Shown one piece after another: positions 22,289 through 23,867 of a stretch of 23,867 bases of DNA; position 1 is the stretch's first letter; each line of letters begins with the position of its first letter. Source of the stretch: an uncultured Clostridium sp. (GTDB lineage Bacteria; Cyanobacteriota; Vampirovibrionia; Gastranaerophilales; Gastranaerophilaceae). The stretch covers positions 1 to 23,867 of the forward strand of contig CAUDIU010000019.1 in assembly GCA_958449715.1 (NCBI GenBank), written 5' to 3'. A program made the translations under genes and the position numbers. The notes under the pieces were generated by a model. It ran no database searches. It was not told the origin of the DNA and worked only from the letters and a program-made list of their open reading frames with translations.

Positions 22289-23192
22289 TATAGTTTTTTT
22301 CGGTACGCCTGCTATTGCGTTAAAATCTCTCGAATATCTTTATAATTCAGATAAAATTAATGTTTTAGCTGTTGTAACTCAACCTGACAAACCTGCTGGA
22401 AGAGGACATAAATTATCAATGTCGCCGATAAAACAATTTGCTTTAGAAAAAAACTTACCTGTGTTTCAGCCTAAATCAATTAGAAAAGAACCGGATATTC
22501 AAGATGAAATAAAGAAATTAAATCCTGATTTCTTTGTAACATTTGCATTTGGGCAGATTTTATCTCAAGATGTTTTGGATATCCCTAAATACGAAACAAT
22601 AAATCTTCATGCGTCTTTGCTTCCAAAATATAGAGGGGCAAATCCGATTCAAAGGGCAATAATTAATGGGGATAAAGAAACCGGTATTTGTACTATGATT
22701 ACTGAATTAGGACTTGATTGCGGAGATGTATGTTTAAGAGAGGTAATACAAATTCCTGATAATATGACTTGCGTTGATTTATTTGGGCAAATAAGTGATA
22801 AATCTCCTGAACTTATTGAAAAAACTTTAATTGGTTTGGTTGATAAGTCTATTGAACCTCAAAAGCAATCTGAAGAAGGAGTTTGCATGGCAAATAAATT
22901 GACTAAGGAAGAAACTCTTATTGATTGGTCTAGGTCAGCTCAAGATATTCATAATTTAGTTAGAGGTATTTATAAATTTCCGTCTGCATATTTTATTCAT
23001 AATGATAAAATTATTAAGGTTCTAGAAACTCAAGTTGTGAAAGAATCTGGAGCTTGCGGAGAATTTGTTAAAATATCAAAAGATGGTATTTTAGTAGGTT
23101 GTGGTAAGGATTGCCTTTTACTTGTAAAAGTTAAACCTGAAGGAAAAGGCGAAATGCTTGCAAGAGATTGGGCTAATGGGTTAAAAAAATGA
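22281..23192 (+). CDS. fmt: Methionyl-tRNA formyltransferase
   Basis: Fmt formylates Met-tRNA(fMet) using 10-formyl-tetrahydrofolate. The start is placed at ATG 22281 (303 aa), overlapping the def stop in ATGATTAA, because the mature fold starts MINIVFFGTP; a GTG at 22242 would add 13 residues lying inside def. The folate-binding motif NLHASLLPKYRGANPIQRAI carries Asn108 and His110, and Asp147 (ELGLDCGD) completes the catalytic triad known from E. coli. The C-terminal tRNA-binding domain is present (DWSRSAQDIHNLVRGI). The length is slightly under the 310-315 usual. Its stop overlaps the aroH ATG (ATGA). Confidence 0.96.
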   Translation: MINIVFFGTPAIALKSLEYLYNSDKINVLAVVTQPDKPAGRGHKLSMSPIKQFALEKNLPVFQPKSIRKEPDIQDEIKKLNPDFFVTFAFGQILSQDVLDIPKYETINLHASLLPKYRGANPIQRAIINGDKETGICTMITELGLDCGDVCLREVIQIPDNMTCVDLFGQISDKSPELIEKTLIGLVDKSIEPQKQSEEGVCMANKLTKEETLIDWSRSAQDIHNLVRGIYKFPSAYFIHNDKIIKVLETQVVKESGACGEFVKISKDGILVGCGKDCLLLVKVKPEGKGEMLARDWANGLKK

Positions 23193-23536
23193 TTACAAAA
23201 GGTATAAGAGGTGCGATTACAGTTGAAGAAAATTCCTGTGATGCAATAAAAAATGCTACACTCGAACTTTTAAATGCTATGATTAGTGCGAATCATATTG
23301 AAGAATCAATGATTTCTCATGTTATTTTTACTCTAACGAATGATTTAAATGCTGCTTTCCCTGCAAAATTTGCAAGACTTGACATTGGGTGGAAAAATGC
23401 AGCAATGATGTGTTTTCATGAATTAGATGTTCCAAATGCTTTGCCAAAATGCTTAAGAGTATTAATTGTTCTTAATTGTGATGAAAAATTTATACCACAA
23501 TTTGTTTATCTTAAAGATGCATCTATTTTAAGATAA
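23189..23536 (+). CDS. aroH: Chorismate mutase, AroH class
   Basis: The 115-aa trimeric enzyme rearranges chorismate to prephenate for phenylalanine and tyrosine synthesis. Active-site residues known from B. subtilis fall at matching places: Arg7 (GIRGAITVE), Phe57 and Arg63 (AFPAKFAR), Cys75 and Glu78 (CFHELDV), Arg90 (KCLRVLIVL) and Tyr107 (FVYLKDA). The shorter C-terminal tail lacks the extension of the B. subtilis protein. The start overlaps the fmt stop by four bases, so it is translationally coupled. It is the last gene of the run; the stop lies in a small hairpin shared with the converging gene. Confidence 0.93.
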   Translation: MITKGIRGAITVEENSCDAIKNATLELLNAMISANHIEESMISHVIFTLTNDLNAAFPAKFARLDIGWKNAAMMCFHELDVPNALPKCLRVLIVLNCDEKFIPQFVYLKDASILR

Positions 23537-23552
23537 TTTGATTCTTCAAATT
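23535..23552. terminator. Possible bidirectional hairpin between convergent genes
   Basis: A 7-bp stem AATTTGA/TCAAATT with a four-base loop covers the ends of aroH and the minus-strand gene. It is AT-rich and is not followed by a long T run on either strand, so it is at best a weak terminator. Confidence 0.35.
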
Positions 23553-23867
23553 AATCTAATTTTGTAATTTCACTCATTGCTGGATCAAGAAGTCTTCTGC
23601 CAATATTGGGAAATTCAATTGAGCATAGCATTTTGTTTCCATATTTTATCATTTTCTCAACTATACCTTCTCCATATTTTGGAGTTGATACTCTATCTCC
23701 AGGTTCTAATTTTTGATTTTCTTTTGGTTCCATATCTTCTGTTTCATATATTGGCACGACTGGTGTTTGTTGAATATTATTAATATCTTGAAATTCTTCT
23801 AGCTGAACATTTGTATCATCTATTGCTAAATCATCGATTAGATTTAAATCATCTTCAGTTAACTCAT
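23551..23867 (-). CDS. C-terminal part of a protein with Tudor/SH3-like end (partial)
   Basis: The frame stays open to the window edge, so at least 105 residues are visible and the 5' end is missing; a GTG at 23757 within it is not a convincing start. The visible N-terminal part is acidic (ELTEDDLNLIDDLAIDD, VQLEEF) and looks disordered. The last 50 residues, with PGDRVSTPKYGEGIVEKM, IEFPNIGRRLL and EITKL, resemble the small Tudor-like barrel at the end of UvrD/PcrA helicases (pattern GDxVxHxxFGxGxV...F...G.K.L). It could be the tail of such a helicase, or a separate protein with a CarD/KOW-like fold. The full gene is needed to tell. Confidence 0.6.
   Translation of the reverse strand, partial: ELTEDDLNLIDDLAIDDTNVQLEEFQDINNIQQTPVVPIYETEDMEPKENQKLEPGDRVSTPKYGEGIVEKMIKYGNKMLCSIEFPNIGRRLLDPAMSEITKLD

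Noticed and set aside
1..23867. CRISPR array, IS element, integrase or att site
   Set aside because: No regularly spaced repeats, transposase or integrase motifs, or long terminal inverted repeats were found.

Overview
The window is very AT-rich (I estimate 70-75% A+T), with short intergenic gaps and clear Shine-Dalgarno (SD) sites ahead of many genes. Paired small prepilins with a shared DVNGxDGPNIGGRDMF block, infC not followed by rpmI-rplT, and the low-GC gene set suggest a gut member of the non-photosynthetic sister lineage of Cyanobacteria (Vampirovibrionia/Melainabacteria, order Gastranaerophilales). This is inferred from gene style and was not confirmed by a search.

Layout. (1) 1-2246 is housekeeping: infC, apparently starting at an AUA codon; tRNA-Phe(GAA) under its own promoter; a Cys-based protein phosphatase-like gene; and cutA on the minus strand. 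(2) 2333-11626 is an eight-gene plus-strand operon for an unusual nucleotide sugar and its transfer: a glycosyltransferase fused to an acetyltransferase, rfbF, an SDR, a second glycosyltransferase related to the first, rfbG, rfbH, a second SDR and a thiamine-diphosphate enzyme resembling acetolactate synthase. RfbF, RfbG and RfbH are the known route from glucose-1-phosphate to CDP-4-keto-3,6-dideoxyglucose. A ThDP enzyme plus an SDR after it matches the logic of the Yersinia YerE/YerF step, which adds a two-carbon branch to make yersiniose. The main hypothesis for this window is therefore a branched-chain 3,6-dideoxy sugar pathway. The usual RfbI/E3 reductase is not present.

(3) 11616-16805 is a minus-strand operon meeting region 2 tail to tail: glf (UDP-galactopyranose mutase), a GT2 glycosyltransferase, a large HAD-type protein and an RgpF-like protein. 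Together, regions 2 and 3 look like one surface-polysaccharide locus. (4) 16905-18579 holds two prepilins in one minus-strand operon, with a perfect-consensus promoter and a palindromic terminator, and a small Asn-rich protein. (5) 18722-23536 is a tightly packed plus-strand run: a degenerate PurD-like ATP-grasp protein, a DnaJ-type chaperone with half a zinc finger, queE, def, fmt and aroH. (6) The right edge carries the 3' end of a minus-strand gene with a Tudor/SH3-like C-terminus.

No CRISPR array, insertion sequence, integrase, rRNA or recognisable riboswitch was seen. No gene-free stretch exceeds 300 bases; the longest (927-1182) holds only weak hairpins and one -10-like box.
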